Shown here: piece after piece, positions 28,225 through 38,213 of the stretch
Layout: the number at the start of each line of letters is the position of its first letter
How positions within the stretch are numbered: position 1 is the first letter of the stretch
Source of the DNA: Kaistia hirudinis
Lineage (GTDB): Bacteria; Pseudomonadota; Alphaproteobacteria; Rhizobiales; Kaistiaceae
Reading direction: 5' to 3'
Length of the DNA: 64,000 nt
NCBI RefSeq assembly: GCF_014196455.1
Contig: NZ_JACIDS010000001.1
Span: 806,001-870,000 of the forward strand
Made by a program: the position numbers and the translations under genes
The notes under the pieces: model-generated
Seen by the model: only the letters and a program-made list of their open reading frames with translations
Told to the model about the DNA's origin: nothing
The model's database searches: none

Positions 28225-28626
28225 TCAGCGAATCGCGATCAAGGCTGCCGCGACGGGGCGGCCCTCGGCGAGCAGGATATTATAGGTGCGAATTGCCGGC
28301 CGGGTCCCCATGACTTCGAGCCCGATGCCGACCTCGCGCAGACTCGCCCGCAGCCCGGCCGGAAGCGCCGCGATGTCGCTGCCCGTGCCGATGACGAGCA
28401 CGTCGATCGCATCCGACTGGTCGAACACGGCGGCGAGCGAATCGCGGTCGATGTCGGCCGCCGTTGCCGCGTCCCAGCCATGGATGCCGCTCGGCAGGCA
28501 GAGCAGCGAGCCCGGATGGGTCATCTCCGAGAAGCGGAAGCCATAATCGCCATAGGCGTCGATCGGCACCTGCTGCGGCAGATGCTGATCGCGCACGACG
28601 AGTGGCGGCCGCCTGAAGAAGGCCAT
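28225..28626 (-). CDS. Mth938-like (DUF498) domain protein, NDUFAF3-like
   Basis: This 133-residue cytoplasmic protein consists of one Mth938 domain: IDAYGDYGFRFSEMTHPGSLLCLPSGIHGWDA, then VLVIGTGSDIAALPAGLRASLREVGIGLEVMGTRPAIRTYNILLAEGRPVAAALIAI. The GTGxxxxxLP and TxxAxxTYNxLxxExRxVAAALI patterns are those of the human complex I assembly factor NDUFAF3. The gene starts six bases after secF and 16 before the NDUFAF6-like gene, so the two probable assembly factors are co-expressed with the Sec translocon subunits. Confidence 0.87.
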   Translation of the reverse strand: MAFFRRPPLVVRDQHLPQQVPIDAYGDYGFRFSEMTHPGSLLCLPSGIHGWDAATAADIDRDSLAAVFDQSDAIDVLVIGTGSDIAALPAGLRASLREVGIGLEVMGTRPAIRTYNILLAEGRPVAAALIAIR

Positions 28627-28632
28627 GACGGA

Positions 28633-29589
28633 TCAGGCCTTCTGCGCGCCCTTGGTCGGGGACTTCGTGTCGTCCGTCTTCTTGTCGTTCATCGAATCGG
28701 TCCGAAGGCCGAAATAGATGAGGATCGGCGCGGCAACGCATACCGACGACAGGATGGCCGCGATCACGCCGAAGATCATGGCGAGCGTGAAGGCCTGGAT
28801 GACCTCGCCGCCGAAGAAATAGAGCGAGAACAGCGCCAACAGCGTCGTCACCGTGGTGATGACGGTACGGCCAAGCATGTCGTTGATGGCGCGATCGATC
28901 AGGTCGGCCAGCGATATCTTCTTGTATTTTCGCAGTGTTTCGCGAATTCGGTCATAGACCACGACCGTGTCGTTCAGCGAATAGCCGACCGTCGTCAGGA
29001 TGGCGGCAAGCGAGGTCAGGTTGAACTCGTGCTGCGTGACGACATAGAAGCCGAAGGTCACGATCACGACATTGGCGGCCGAGATGATCGAGCCGACCGC
29101 GAACTGCCACTCGAAGCGGAACCAGACATAGATCGCGATCGCCACGAAGGTGACGATCATCGCGAGCGCGCCGTTCCAGGCGAGCTCGCCCGACACGCGT
29201 GGCCCGACGATGTCGATACGGCGGAACTCCGCCTGGCCGTCGAGCGCGGTCCGGACCTTGCTGATCGCCTCCTGCTGCGCGGCTTCGCCGCCGGTCTGCT
29301 GGCCGATGCGGATCAGCACCGAATTATCGGCGCCGATCGTCTGCACCTGCACGTCGCCGAGGCCGAGGCCATTCAGCTCGCCGCGCAGCTTGCCGAGGTC
29401 CGGCTGCTGGTCCTTGGTCTGGATCTCGATGACCGTGCCGCCAAGGAAATCGATGCCGTAATTCGGACCGATGGCGATGAACAGCACGATCGACAGCGCC
29501 GAGAGCAGCGCCGCGATCGGGAACGTCCAGCGCCGCATGCGCATGAACGGGATGGTGGTGTTATCCGGGACGAGGCGAAGATGGCGCAT
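28633..29589 (-). CDS. secF: Protein translocase subunit SecF
   Basis: SecF is a membrane subunit of the SecDF-YajC complex that uses the proton gradient to help proteins out of the SecYEG channel. The 318-residue protein has an N-terminal helix followed by the SecD/SecF signature GIDFLGGTVIEI, a periplasmic P1 domain, and five C-terminal helices with VGYSLNDTVVVYDRIRE and the basic end KKTDD. It follows secD by 24 bases. Confidence 0.96.
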   Translation of the reverse strand: MRHLRLVPDNTTIPFMRMRRWTFPIAALLSALSIVLFIAIGPNYGIDFLGGTVIEIQTKDQQPDLGKLRGELNGLGLGDVQVQTIGADNSVLIRIGQQTGGEAAQQEAISKVRTALDGQAEFRRIDIVGPRVSGELAWNGALAMIVTFVAIAIYVWFRFEWQFAVGSIISAANVVIVTFGFYVVTQHEFNLTSLAAILTTVGYSLNDTVVVYDRIRETLRKYKKISLADLIDRAINDMLGRTVITTVTTLLALFSLYFFGGEVIQAFTLAMIFGVIAAILSSVCVAAPILIYFGLRTDSMNDKKTDDTKSPTKGAQKA

Positions 29590-29613
29590 CCTGGAGATCT
29601 CCTCTTCAGCGCT

Positions 29614-31224
29614 CTAGAGCGTGATCTTGGTCGGACGGCGCCAGCGCACCCACATCGCGACCATGAGGCGCGTGAAGGTGAAGGCGGTGAACATGGTGGT
29701 CGCAACGCCGATCGCGTGGGTCACGGCGAAGCCGCGGATCGGACCGGAGCCGAGATAGAACAGCACAATCGCCGCAATGAGCGTCGTGACGTTCGCATCG
29801 AGGATGGTGCCGAGAGCGCGGTGGAAGCCGGAGTCTATCGATGCGATTGCGGATCTGCCCGATCGGAACTCCTCGCGTATGCGCTCATAGATCAGCACGT
29901 TGGAATCCACCGCCGTACCGACCGTGATGATGACGCCGGCGATGCCGGGCAGCGACAGCGTGGCGCCGAGCAGCGTCACGATCGAGAAGATCAGGATCAC
30001 GTTCACGAGCACGGCGATATTGGCGATCCAGCCGAGCATGCCATAGGTCGCCACCATGAAGGCGCAGACCGCCGCGGTCGCGATGATCGACGCGATCTTG
30101 CCGGCGCGGATCGAATCGGCGCCCAGGCCGGGTCCGATCGAGCGCTCCTCGACGATGGTCAGCTTGGCCGGCAGCGAGCCGGCACGGAGCAGGATGGCGA
30201 GGTCGTTCGCCGTCTGCAGCGTGAAACTGCCGGAAATCTGGCCGGAACCGCCGAGGATGGGCTCGCGGATCACCGGCGCCGAGATCACCTTGTCGTCGAG
30301 CACGATGGCGAAGGCGCGGTTGACGTTCTTCTGCGTGACGTCGCCGAAGGTGCGCGCGCCGCCCGTCGTCAGGCGGAAGGAGACCACCGGCTCGTTGGAG
30401 CGCTGGTCGAAGGTCGCCTGCGCGTCGGTCAGGTCCTCGCCCGTCAGCAGCGGCGCTTCCTCGAGCACATAGCTCGGGCCGCCGGCCTCGTTGGACGGCA
30501 GGACGATCGTGCCGGGCTTGCGGGCCTGGTCGGCGCTCTGTCCCGGCGCCACGGTCGCATCGACGAGATGGAAGGTGAGCTGCGCGGTCTGGCCGACGAG
30601 CGATTTCAGCCGCTCGGGATCGCCGAGGCCGGGCGCCTCGACGAGGATGCGGTCCGCGCCCTGGCGCTGGATCGACGGCTCGGTCGTGCCGAGCTGGTCG
30701 ATACGGCGGGCGATGACCTCGATCGACTGATCGACGATCGAGCGCACGCGCTGGTCGAGACCGGCCTGCGTATAGGTCATCTGGACGAGGCCGTCATTGG
30801 CGACGGAAAGATCGAACTCGTTGACCGGCGTGCCGCCGAGAATCGAGTTCGACAATGGATTGCGCAGCGGTTCGAGACGCTTGCGGACGAGATCGAGCTG
30901 CGAGAGATCGCGAACGCGCAGCTGCACGCCCTGGCCCTGCACGCCGAGGCCGGAATAGCCGATGCGCGGGTCTTCCAGCATCGCCTTGCGGATCTCGCTC
31001 ACGAGCGTGCGCAGGCGCTTCTGGACATAGTCCTGCTTGTCGACCTCATAGAGCAGATAGGCACCGCCCTGCAGGTCGAGTCCGAGGACGAGCTGGCGCT
31101 TGGGCACCCAGCTCGGCCAGGAATCGACGGTTTCCTTCGAGAAAAGATTGGGCAGGGCGATGAGGATCCCGACAAGCACCGTGCCGAGGATCGCCACCAT
31201 CTTCCAACGCGTAAATTGGAGCAT
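29614..31224 (-). CDS. secD: Protein translocase subunit SecD
   Basis: SecD works with SecF in proton-driven protein export. The 536-residue protein has a first helix, the LGLDLQGGAYLLYEV signature near residue 45, a large periplasmic P1 region ending in APVIREPILGGSGQISGSF, and a C-terminal membrane bundle containing VGTAVDSNVLIYERIREE, the family motif that includes the proton-relay aspartate. It lies between yajC (57-base gap) and secF in the standard order. Confidence 0.97.
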   Translation of the reverse strand: MLQFTRWKMVAILGTVLVGILIALPNLFSKETVDSWPSWVPKRQLVLGLDLQGGAYLLYEVDKQDYVQKRLRTLVSEIRKAMLEDPRIGYSGLGVQGQGVQLRVRDLSQLDLVRKRLEPLRNPLSNSILGGTPVNEFDLSVANDGLVQMTYTQAGLDQRVRSIVDQSIEVIARRIDQLGTTEPSIQRQGADRILVEAPGLGDPERLKSLVGQTAQLTFHLVDATVAPGQSADQARKPGTIVLPSNEAGGPSYVLEEAPLLTGEDLTDAQATFDQRSNEPVVSFRLTTGGARTFGDVTQKNVNRAFAIVLDDKVISAPVIREPILGGSGQISGSFTLQTANDLAILLRAGSLPAKLTIVEERSIGPGLGADSIRAGKIASIIATAAVCAFMVATYGMLGWIANIAVLVNVILIFSIVTLLGATLSLPGIAGVIITVGTAVDSNVLIYERIREEFRSGRSAIASIDSGFHRALGTILDANVTTLIAAIVLFYLGSGPIRGFAVTHAIGVATTMFTAFTFTRLMVAMWVRWRRPTKITL

Positions 31225-31281
31225 GGAAACCGCTTCTTCCGTGAGGTCCGGCCGTTGAAGCGGCCGTTATTGTGAGAAGGA

Positions 31282-31623
31282 TTATTCGCCTTCCTTGACG
31301 GGCTCGCCCTTCGCCCGGACGTCGGCGATCGAGCCGCGCGAGACGCGGACGCGGACATTGTCGCCCACTTCCAGCAGCAGCTCGCTGTCGTCGACGACCT
31401 TGGCGATCTTGCCGATCAGGCCGCCCGTCATCACGATCGTGTCACCGCGGCGCACGTTCTTGATCATCTCCTGGTGCTGCTTCGCCTTCTGGCGCTGCGG
31501 GCGGATCATGAGGAACCACATGATCGCGAACACGAAGATGAACGGCACGAACTGAATCAGCATGTCCACGCCGCCCGGAGAAGAAGCACCGGCGGCCTGG
31601 GCGAAAGCTTGCGTCACGAACAT
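31282..31623 (-). CDS. yajC: Preprotein translocase subunit YajC
   Basis: This 113-residue protein has one N-terminal membrane helix (FVPFIFVFAIMWFLMIRPQRQKAKQHQEM) followed by the small cytoplasmic YajC domain with GDTIVMTGGLIGKIAKV and VRVRVSRGSI. It is the accessory subunit of SecDF-YajC and heads the yajC-secD-secF unit. The promoter should lie in the 155 bases up to the divergent DUF815 gene, though I cannot point to boxes. Confidence 0.95.
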   Translation of the reverse strand: MFVTQAFAQAAGASSPGGVDMLIQFVPFIFVFAIMWFLMIRPQRQKAKQHQEMIKNVRRGDTIVMTGGLIGKIAKVVDDSELLLEVGDNVRVRVSRGSIADVRAKGEPVKEGE

Positions 31624-31778
31624 CTCTAATCCCTATGAACTGCGACCCGAGGGGTGGCTTGATGAAGCGCATCGACCGGCGCCGGTCCTCACATAGGGCG
31701 AGACAGCGGCCTTCGAAACGGCGCGGACTATAGCGGCGCCGGCCCCCTTTGCAAATGGCGCGTCAAGCGTGATACCGC

Positions 31779-32714
31779 ATGCCTCCCGCCCCCGACTTCC
31801 GCGCAGCGAAAAAGAGGACCGCGATCGTGACGGCCGAAACCGACTGGAAGCCCCTCGCCGACCGGCTGGACCGCCTCATCGCGCTCATCGAGCGCGCGGT
31901 GCCGCCGGCCCGCCCGCCGCTCGATGTGGACGTCGCCGACGCCTTCGTCTGGCACGCCGCCAGCGGCACGCTTCTGCCGGTCAGGAAGGTCAACCGCGTC
32001 GACATGCTGCTGCTGAAGGGCATCGACCGGGTCCGCAACATTCTCGTCGACAATACGGACCGCTTCGCGCGCGGCCTGCCGGCCAATAATGTGCTGCTGT
32101 GGGGCGCGCGCGGCATGGGCAAGAGCTCGCTCGTCAAGGCGGCGCATGCCAGCGCCAATGCCGATCCGGCGGCGCTGCCGGGCGGCCATCCGCTGAAGCT
32201 CGTCGAGATCCACCGCGAGGACATCGACAGCTTGCCGGAGCTGATGGTGCAGCTGCGCGATCTCGACCGGCGCTTCATCCTGTTCTGTGACGATCTGTCC
32301 TTCGACAATGACGACACGTCCTACAAGTCACTCAAGGCGGCGCTGGACGGCGGCGTCGAGGGGCGGCCGGACAATATCGTCTTCTATGCGACGTCGAACC
32401 GGCGCCACCTGCTGCCGCGCGACATGATGGAGAACGAGCGCTCCACCGCGATCAATCCGCATGAGGCGGTCGAGGAGAAAGTGTCGCTGTCCGACCGCTT
32501 CGGCCTCTGGCTCGGCTTCCACAAATGCAGCCAGGACGACTATCTCGCGATGGTGCACGGCTATGCCGAGCATTTCGGCCTGAGCGTCGACCAGGCGCAA
32601 CTCGACGCCGAGGCGCTCGAATGGTCGACGACCCGCGGCGCCCGCTCCGGCCGCGTCGCCTGGCAGTTCATCGTGGACCTCGCCGGACGGCTGGGCGCCC
32701 CGCTCGCACGCTGA
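31779..32714 (+). CDS. DUF815 family P-loop ATPase
   Basis: This protein of up to 311 residues has an AAA-like P-loop core: Walker A GARGMGKSSLVKA near residue 110, Walker B-type ILFCDDLSFD near 170, and sensor-like VFYATSNRRHLLP near 205. The family (DUF815) is common in alphaproteobacteria and often lies near yajC or surE, but its cellular role is not established. The ATG at 31779 has no visible ribosome-binding site. A GTG at 31827, preceded by AGAGGA, would give 295 residues and may be the true start. Confidence 0.88.
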   Translation: MPPAPDFRAAKKRTAIVTAETDWKPLADRLDRLIALIERAVPPARPPLDVDVADAFVWHAASGTLLPVRKVNRVDMLLLKGIDRVRNILVDNTDRFARGLPANNVLLWGARGMGKSSLVKAAHASANADPAALPGGHPLKLVEIHREDIDSLPELMVQLRDLDRRFILFCDDLSFDNDDTSYKSLKAALDGGVEGRPDNIVFYATSNRRHLLPRDMMENERSTAINPHEAVEEKVSLSDRFGLWLGFHKCSQDDYLAMVHGYAEHFGLSVDQAQLDAEALEWSTTRGARSGRVAWQFIVDLAGRLGAPLAR

Positions 32715-32719
32715 AAAGC

Positions 32720-32753
32720 ATTCGGGCGAAGCGCTGGTGCGCTTCGCCCGAAT
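32720..32753 (-). terminator. Strong hairpin terminator of the dipM gene
   Basis: A perfect 15-bp stem (32720-32734 with 32739-32753) has a four-base loop. Read on the minus strand it is followed by TGCTTTTC, so it should mainly stop dipM transcription; on the plus strand it sits five bases after the DUF815 stop and may act in both directions. Confidence 0.8.
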
Positions 32754-32780
32754 CCATTGTCCATATAAGGCCGCCGTCGA

Positions 32781-34187
32781 TCAGCTCTGCAGGTAATCCA
32801 GCGGATTGACCGGGCGCGAGCCGCGGCGGAGTTCGAAGTGGAGCTGCGGCGCGCTGACCGAACCCGTGGCGCCGGCCCGCGAGATGATCTGGCCGCGGCG
32901 GACCGTGTCGCCGCGCTTCACCAGGATCTGGCTGTTGTGGGCATAGGCCGAAACCCAGCCATCGGCATGGCGGATGAGCACGAGCTGGCCGTAGCCTTCG
33001 AGCTCGTTGCCGGCATAGATGACCGTGCCGGCCTCGACCGCCTTGATCGACGTGCCTTCGGGCACGGCGAGGTTGATGCCGTCATTCTTGTCGCCGGTCG
33101 GCGAGGTGCCGAACGAGCCGATGATGCGACCGCGCACCGGCCAGCGGAAGGTGGTGCCGTTGGTCGAACCCGGATCGGCCGCCGCATCGGCGCTCGTGTT
33201 GCCGCTCGCCGGCGCATAGGCCGCGGCCTGCGTGCCGGCAGCCGGAGCGCCGGCCATTTCCTTGGCCGCATCGGCCGCACCGCCGCCTGAGGCGGGCGCG
33301 ATGGACGCGGTGGTCTCCGGGCCGTCCTTGGACGCGCCGGCCGTGGACTGGTCGGCAGCGAGCTTGCCGTCGCCGGTGTTCTCGCCCTTGGCCTGCTCCT
33401 CGCGCCGCGCCGGATCCGGAAGCGTCGCAACCGGAGCACCCTGCGTATGGCCGGGGATCTTCAGCTTCTGCCCGACCTGCAGCGCATTGTTCGACGCCAT
33501 GTCATTGGCGGCGGCAAGCTGGGTCGGCGTCACATTATAGAGGCGCGCGATCGACGAGATCGTCTGGCCGGGCGTGACCATATGCACGCCGCCGAGCGGC
33601 GCAGCCTCGCCGGAATTGGCAGCCGCGGTCGCGGCGGTCTTCGTCTCCTGCGCGACGGCACCGGAGGCGGCGGCGAAGGTCGGGATCGTGACCCGCATGC
33701 CGGCGACGACCTGCGACGGGTCGGAGATGCCATTAGCCTTGGCGAGTTCCTTGACCGGCACGCCATAGCGGCGCGACAGCGAGGAGAGCGTCTCGCCCGG
33801 GCCGAGCGTCACGACGCTGCCACCCTGGGCGTTCCACGTCCCCTTGCCCACCGCGCTCTGGGCCGCGGATGCCACGGCGGTGGAGGCCTGCGCACCGGCC
33901 GCTGATGCGGCGGCACTGGCGGCAGGCGCCACGCCCGGCAGCAGAGGCTGCGAGGAGGGCGGCGGCAGGGCGGAACTCTGGATCGGCGGGGAGTAGGGAA
34001 CCGGCTGCGGCGGCATCGGCTGTGCGCCGCCGATCGCTGCCTTCTGCCCGGTCGTACTGCCCGTAATCATGGGCAGCCCGAACTTGGAAGCATCGCTGCC
34101 GCAGGCGGCCAGCAGACCCGCCATCAGGGAAATCGCAGCAACCTGACTGAGGGTCCGGGTCCGAAGAGAAATAACGCTGTTACGCAT
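32781..34187 (-). CDS. dipM: LysM/LytM lipoprotein, DipM/NlpD-like division factor
   Basis: This 468-residue envelope protein has a lipobox LLAAC with Cys29, an Ala/Pro/Gly-rich linker, two LysM peptidoglycan-binding domains (about 125-169 and 202-245) and a C-terminal M23/LytM domain (347-462). Three of the four zinc-site residues are changed: HxxxD reads N368-D-G-I-N372 and HxH reads Q-L-H450. It is therefore probably not a peptidase but an activator of cell-wall amidases, as NlpD and Caulobacter DipM are. The start at 34187 gives a proper signal peptide. The order serS-surE-pcm-dipM matches the Caulobacter locus. Confidence 0.87.
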   Translation of the reverse strand: MRNSVISLRTRTLSQVAAISLMAGLLAACGSDASKFGLPMITGSTTGQKAAIGGAQPMPPQPVPYSPPIQSSALPPPSSQPLLPGVAPAASAAASAAGAQASTAVASAAQSAVGKGTWNAQGGSVVTLGPGETLSSLSRRYGVPVKELAKANGISDPSQVVAGMRVTIPTFAAASGAVAQETKTAATAAANSGEAAPLGGVHMVTPGQTISSIARLYNVTPTQLAAANDMASNNALQVGQKLKIPGHTQGAPVATLPDPARREEQAKGENTGDGKLAADQSTAGASKDGPETTASIAPASGGGAADAAKEMAGAPAAGTQAAAYAPASGNTSADAAADPGSTNGTTFRWPVRGRIIGSFGTSPTGDKNDGINLAVPEGTSIKAVEAGTVIYAGNELEGYGQLVLIRHADGWVSAYAHNSQILVKRGDTVRRGQIISRAGATGSVSAPQLHFELRRGSRPVNPLDYLQS

Positions 34188-34239
34188 CAAAGCCACTCGC
34201 GACACCACAAAACTAATTGAAGCGAGTAGACAGCAGTAA

Positions 34240-34251
34240 CGTTTATAAACG
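34240..34251. promoter_or_regulatory. 12-bp perfect palindrome upstream of dipM
   Basis: CGTTTATAAACG lies 53 bases upstream of the dipM start in an AT-rich stretch, where a promoter is expected. It could be an operator; no regulator can be assigned. Confidence 0.3.
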
Positions 34252-34335
34252 CTTAAGCGGCTCAGATTGCCGTTCGGAATTCGAAGGAATTGCCTGAACA
34301 TGGCGCATTGCCGCTCTTTCGCGGCCGCGCTCTCT

Positions 34336-35028
34336 TCAGAGCGTCTGCGCCTTTCCGGCGATCAGCGGCAGCAGGCGAACCTCGCAGATCGGGCTCGCGC
34401 GCAGCTGGCGGTCGACGCGGTCGAATCGCGTCAGCATCTGCACGCCGTCGGCCGGACCGATCGGCATGACGAGGATGCCATTGGTCGTGAGCTGCTCGAC
34501 GAAGGGGGCCGGCACCTTCTCCGCCGAGGCGGTGCAGACGATGCGATCGAACGGCGCCTTGCCCGGCCAGCCGGCGGTGCCGTCGGCGAAGATCGGCGTG
34601 ACGTTCTCGACGCGGATCGACAGGAGGCGCGACTGCGCCGCGCCGACCAGCGTGCGGAAGCGATCCAGCGTGTAGACGCGCCGCGCCAGGCGCGACATCA
34701 CCGCCGCGAGATAGCCGGTCCCCGTCCCGATTTCGAGCACGCGGTCGCGCTCGGTGAGATCGAGCGAGGCAAGCAGGCGGGCGACGACGAGCGGGGGCGT
34801 GGAGAGCTGGCCGCAGGCGATCGGCTGCGGCCGTTCGGCGAAGAGCGGGCCATGCCGCGTGTCGCCGTCGAGGAAGATGGCGCGGGGAACGGACTCGATG
34901 GCGCCGAGAATGCGCCGATCCATGATGCCGAGCTGCCGCGCACGAAGCAGGAACTCGGCGATCGCGATCATTTCGCGATCACCGGCATCATGATGCAACG
35001 GGTCGAACCGAACCGCTCCGAGTGCCAT
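34336..35028 (-). CDS. pcm: Protein-L-isoaspartate O-methyltransferase
   Basis: Pcm methylates isoaspartyl residues in damaged proteins with S-adenosylmethionine so they can revert to aspartate. The 230-residue protein has the SAM motif VLEIGTGTGYLAAVMSRLARRVYTLD, the upstream ACGQLSTPPLVVARLLASL segment and FDRIVCTASAEKVPAPFVEQL. It has an N-terminal arm of about 30 residues. It sits 71 bases after surE, a classic pairing in proteobacteria, with both products acting in repair or survival of resting cells. Confidence 0.93.
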   Translation of the reverse strand: MALGAVRFDPLHHDAGDREMIAIAEFLLRARQLGIMDRRILGAIESVPRAIFLDGDTRHGPLFAERPQPIACGQLSTPPLVVARLLASLDLTERDRVLEIGTGTGYLAAVMSRLARRVYTLDRFRTLVGAAQSRLLSIRVENVTPIFADGTAGWPGKAPFDRIVCTASAEKVPAPFVEQLTTNGILVMPIGPADGVQMLTRFDRVDRQLRASPICEVRLLPLIAGKAQTL

Positions 35029-35099
35029 ACGCTACACGCCCTCGTTCCGTGAAGCGCAGTCATGCACCCATCCTGGTAAACGGGTTGTTAGCCGTCGCC

Positions 35100-35858
35100 T
35101 CAGCCGAAGAGCGCATTGAGGCCGTGCGCCTCGTCATAGGCCGTCATGTCGAGGCGGAGCGGCGTGACGGAGATCGCGCCCGCACCGATCGCATGGACGT
35201 CCGTCCCCTGCGCATGTTCCTCGACCACGCGCTGATGGCGCAGCCAGAAATAGGGATTGCCGCGGCCGTCCGAGCGCTCGTCGACCGTCAGGCCATGGCT
35301 CACCATGCCCTGCGCCGTCACCATGACGCCGGTGACGTCGCCGGGCGCGCGGTTCGGGAAGTTCACATTGTAGAGAACACCCGGCGCCGGAGGCAGGGTG
35401 AGCAGCTTGGTGATGATGCCGGGGGCGTGGGTCGCGGCCGTCTCCCAGGGGATGACGCGGCGCGCATCGGCATAGGCGAAGGCCTGGCTGAGCGCGATCG
35501 AGCGGATGCCGAGCAGCGTGCCCTCGATCGCGCCCGCGACCGTGCCGGAATAGGTGACGTCGTCGGCAGCGTTCTGGCCGGAATTGACGCCGGACAGGAT
35601 GAGATCCGGCTTGCCGCCCAGCACCTTGTGCACGGCCATGATCACGCAATCGGTCGGCGTCCCGCGCACGGCAAAGTGCCGCTCGTCGATCTCGCGCAGG
35701 CGCAGCGGCTCGTTCAGCGTCAGCGAATGGGCGAGGCCGGACTGGTCGGTCTCGGGCGCCACGACCCAGACATCGTCGGAAATCGTCCGGGCGATCTGCT
35801 CCAGCACCTTGAGGCCGGGAGCATGAATGCCGTCATCATTGGTCAGGAGAATGCGCAT
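35100..35858 (-). CDS. surE: 5'/3'-nucleotidase SurE
   Basis: SurE is a metal-dependent phosphatase acting on nucleoside monophosphates and short polyphosphate. The 252-residue protein starts with the metal-binding [16 protein letters not shown] (Asp8, Asp9), keeps [16 protein letters not shown], and has the [25 protein letters not shown] motif whose asparagine completes the site. It leads the surE-pcm-dipM group and is separated from serS by a 302-base region holding two palindromic repeats. Confidence 0.96.
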   Translation of the reverse strand: MRILLTNDDGIHAPGLKVLEQIARTISDDVWVVAPETDQSGLAHSLTLNEPLRLREIDERHFAVRGTPTDCVIMAVHKVLGGKPDLILSGVNSGQNAADDVTYSGTVAGAIEGTLLGIRSIALSQAFAYADARRVIPWETAATHAPGIITKLLTLPPAPGVLYNVNFPNRAPGDVTGVMVTAQGMVSHGLTVDERSDGRGNPYFWLRHQRVVEEHAQGTDVHAIGAGAISVTPLRLDMTAYDEAHGLNALFG

Positions 35859-35879
35859 CGTCGCCTGCTTCTTCCTTTC

Positions 35880-35900
35880 ACCTCTCCCTGAGGGAGAGGT
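35880..35900. repeat. Perfect 10-bp inverted repeat in the serS-surE spacer
   Basis: ACCTCTCCCT-g-AGGGAGAGGT is followed by a GC-rich stretch and a GGGTGAGGG/CCCTAACCCCTCTCCC block up to about 35970. Elements with these words are common in intergenic DNA of Rhizobiales. Here it lies downstream of serS on the transcribed strand and may stabilise or end that mRNA. Confidence 0.6.
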
Positions 35901-36014
35901 CGGCGCGCCGCGCCGGGTGAGGGTTTACGGACTATCCGGAGGGTTCCCTAACCCCTCTCCCGCCGGCCCGCGGCCGGATCATTCTATCTCTCTCCGAGCG
36001 GAGGCCTTGATGAA

Positions 36015-36110
36015 GGCGTCATCCCGGGCTTGACCCGGGATCCATTCAGCCGAAGCGTAAGACGTGAAGGCCTCGGCTGAATGGATCCCGGCTTTCGCCG
36101 GGATGACGCC
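36015..36110. repeat. Intergenic palindromic repeat, short form
   Basis: This 96-base near-perfect palindrome has ends GGCGTCATCCCGG and CCGGGATGACGCC and inner arms around GGATCCATTCAGCCGA. Its arms match the element at 27142-27293, which has a longer central part. It lies between the serS stop and surE. It is a non-coding interspersed repeat able to form a long hairpin RNA. Confidence 0.8.
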
Positions 36111-36160
36111 AATCGCCACCGTTTACACGTTCACCGCGGCAACGCGCTGACAGTGCGGCG

Positions 36161-37687
<1,527 letters not shown>

Positions 37688-37773
37688 TCAAGACGGCGCG
37701 GCGGCAACCTCGCGCCGCCTTGCCGGAGGCGGGCGATGCGCGTAGAGCCCTTTGTGCAAGCGACAGGACCATC

Positions 37774-38142
37774 ATGACCGACACGACGCCCTGGCCGACG
37801 GAAATTCGCCTCTCGCCCGACAAGCGCACACTTTCGGTCCGCTTCGAGGATGGCCGCGCCTATGCGCTCGAAGCCGAATATCTGCGCGTCGTCAGCCCCT
37901 CCGCCGAGGTGCAGGGCCACGCGCCGGCGCAGCGCCAGACGGTTCCCGGCAAGCGCGCGATCACGATCAGCAAGATCGATCCGGTCGGCAACTATGCCGT
38001 CCGCCTGCATTTCGACGACGGTCACCATACGGGCCTTTATTCCTGGCGCTATCTCGACGAGATCGGCCGCGACCATGACCGGCTGTGGCAGCGCTATCTG
38101 GACGAGATCGCCGAGAAGGGCCTGAGCCGCGATCCGCATTGA
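37774..38142 (+). CDS. DUF971 protein (gamma-butyrobetaine hydroxylase-like N-terminal domain)
   Basis: This 122-residue protein consists of the DUF971 domain: WPTEIRLSPDKRTLSVRFEDGRAYALEAEYLRVVSPSAEVQGH, then ITISKIDPVGNYAVRLHFDDGHHTGLYSWRYLDEIGR. The same domain forms the N-terminus of eukaryotic gamma-butyrobetaine hydroxylase. Stand-alone bacterial copies are often near Fe-S or molybdenum-related genes, but no such neighbour is seen here. The ATG at 37774 is preferred because the domain starts directly after it. The function is not established. Confidence 0.88.
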   Translation: MTDTTPWPTEIRLSPDKRTLSVRFEDGRAYALEAEYLRVVSPSAEVQGHAPAQRQTVPGKRAITISKIDPVGNYAVRLHFDDGHHTGLYSWRYLDEIGRDHDRLWQRYLDEIAEKGLSRDPH

Positions 38143-38213
38143 GGGCCCTTCGGCGGAACCCTGCGGCGGCACGGCGGGTTGACCACGTGGAGCCGCGAGA
38201 CCGGAGACGCCGC

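Noticed and set aside
27892-31275. 1127-codon open frame opposite secD, secF and Mth938 genes
   Set aside because: Shadow frame crossing several genes; no ribosome-binding site or conserved sequence.
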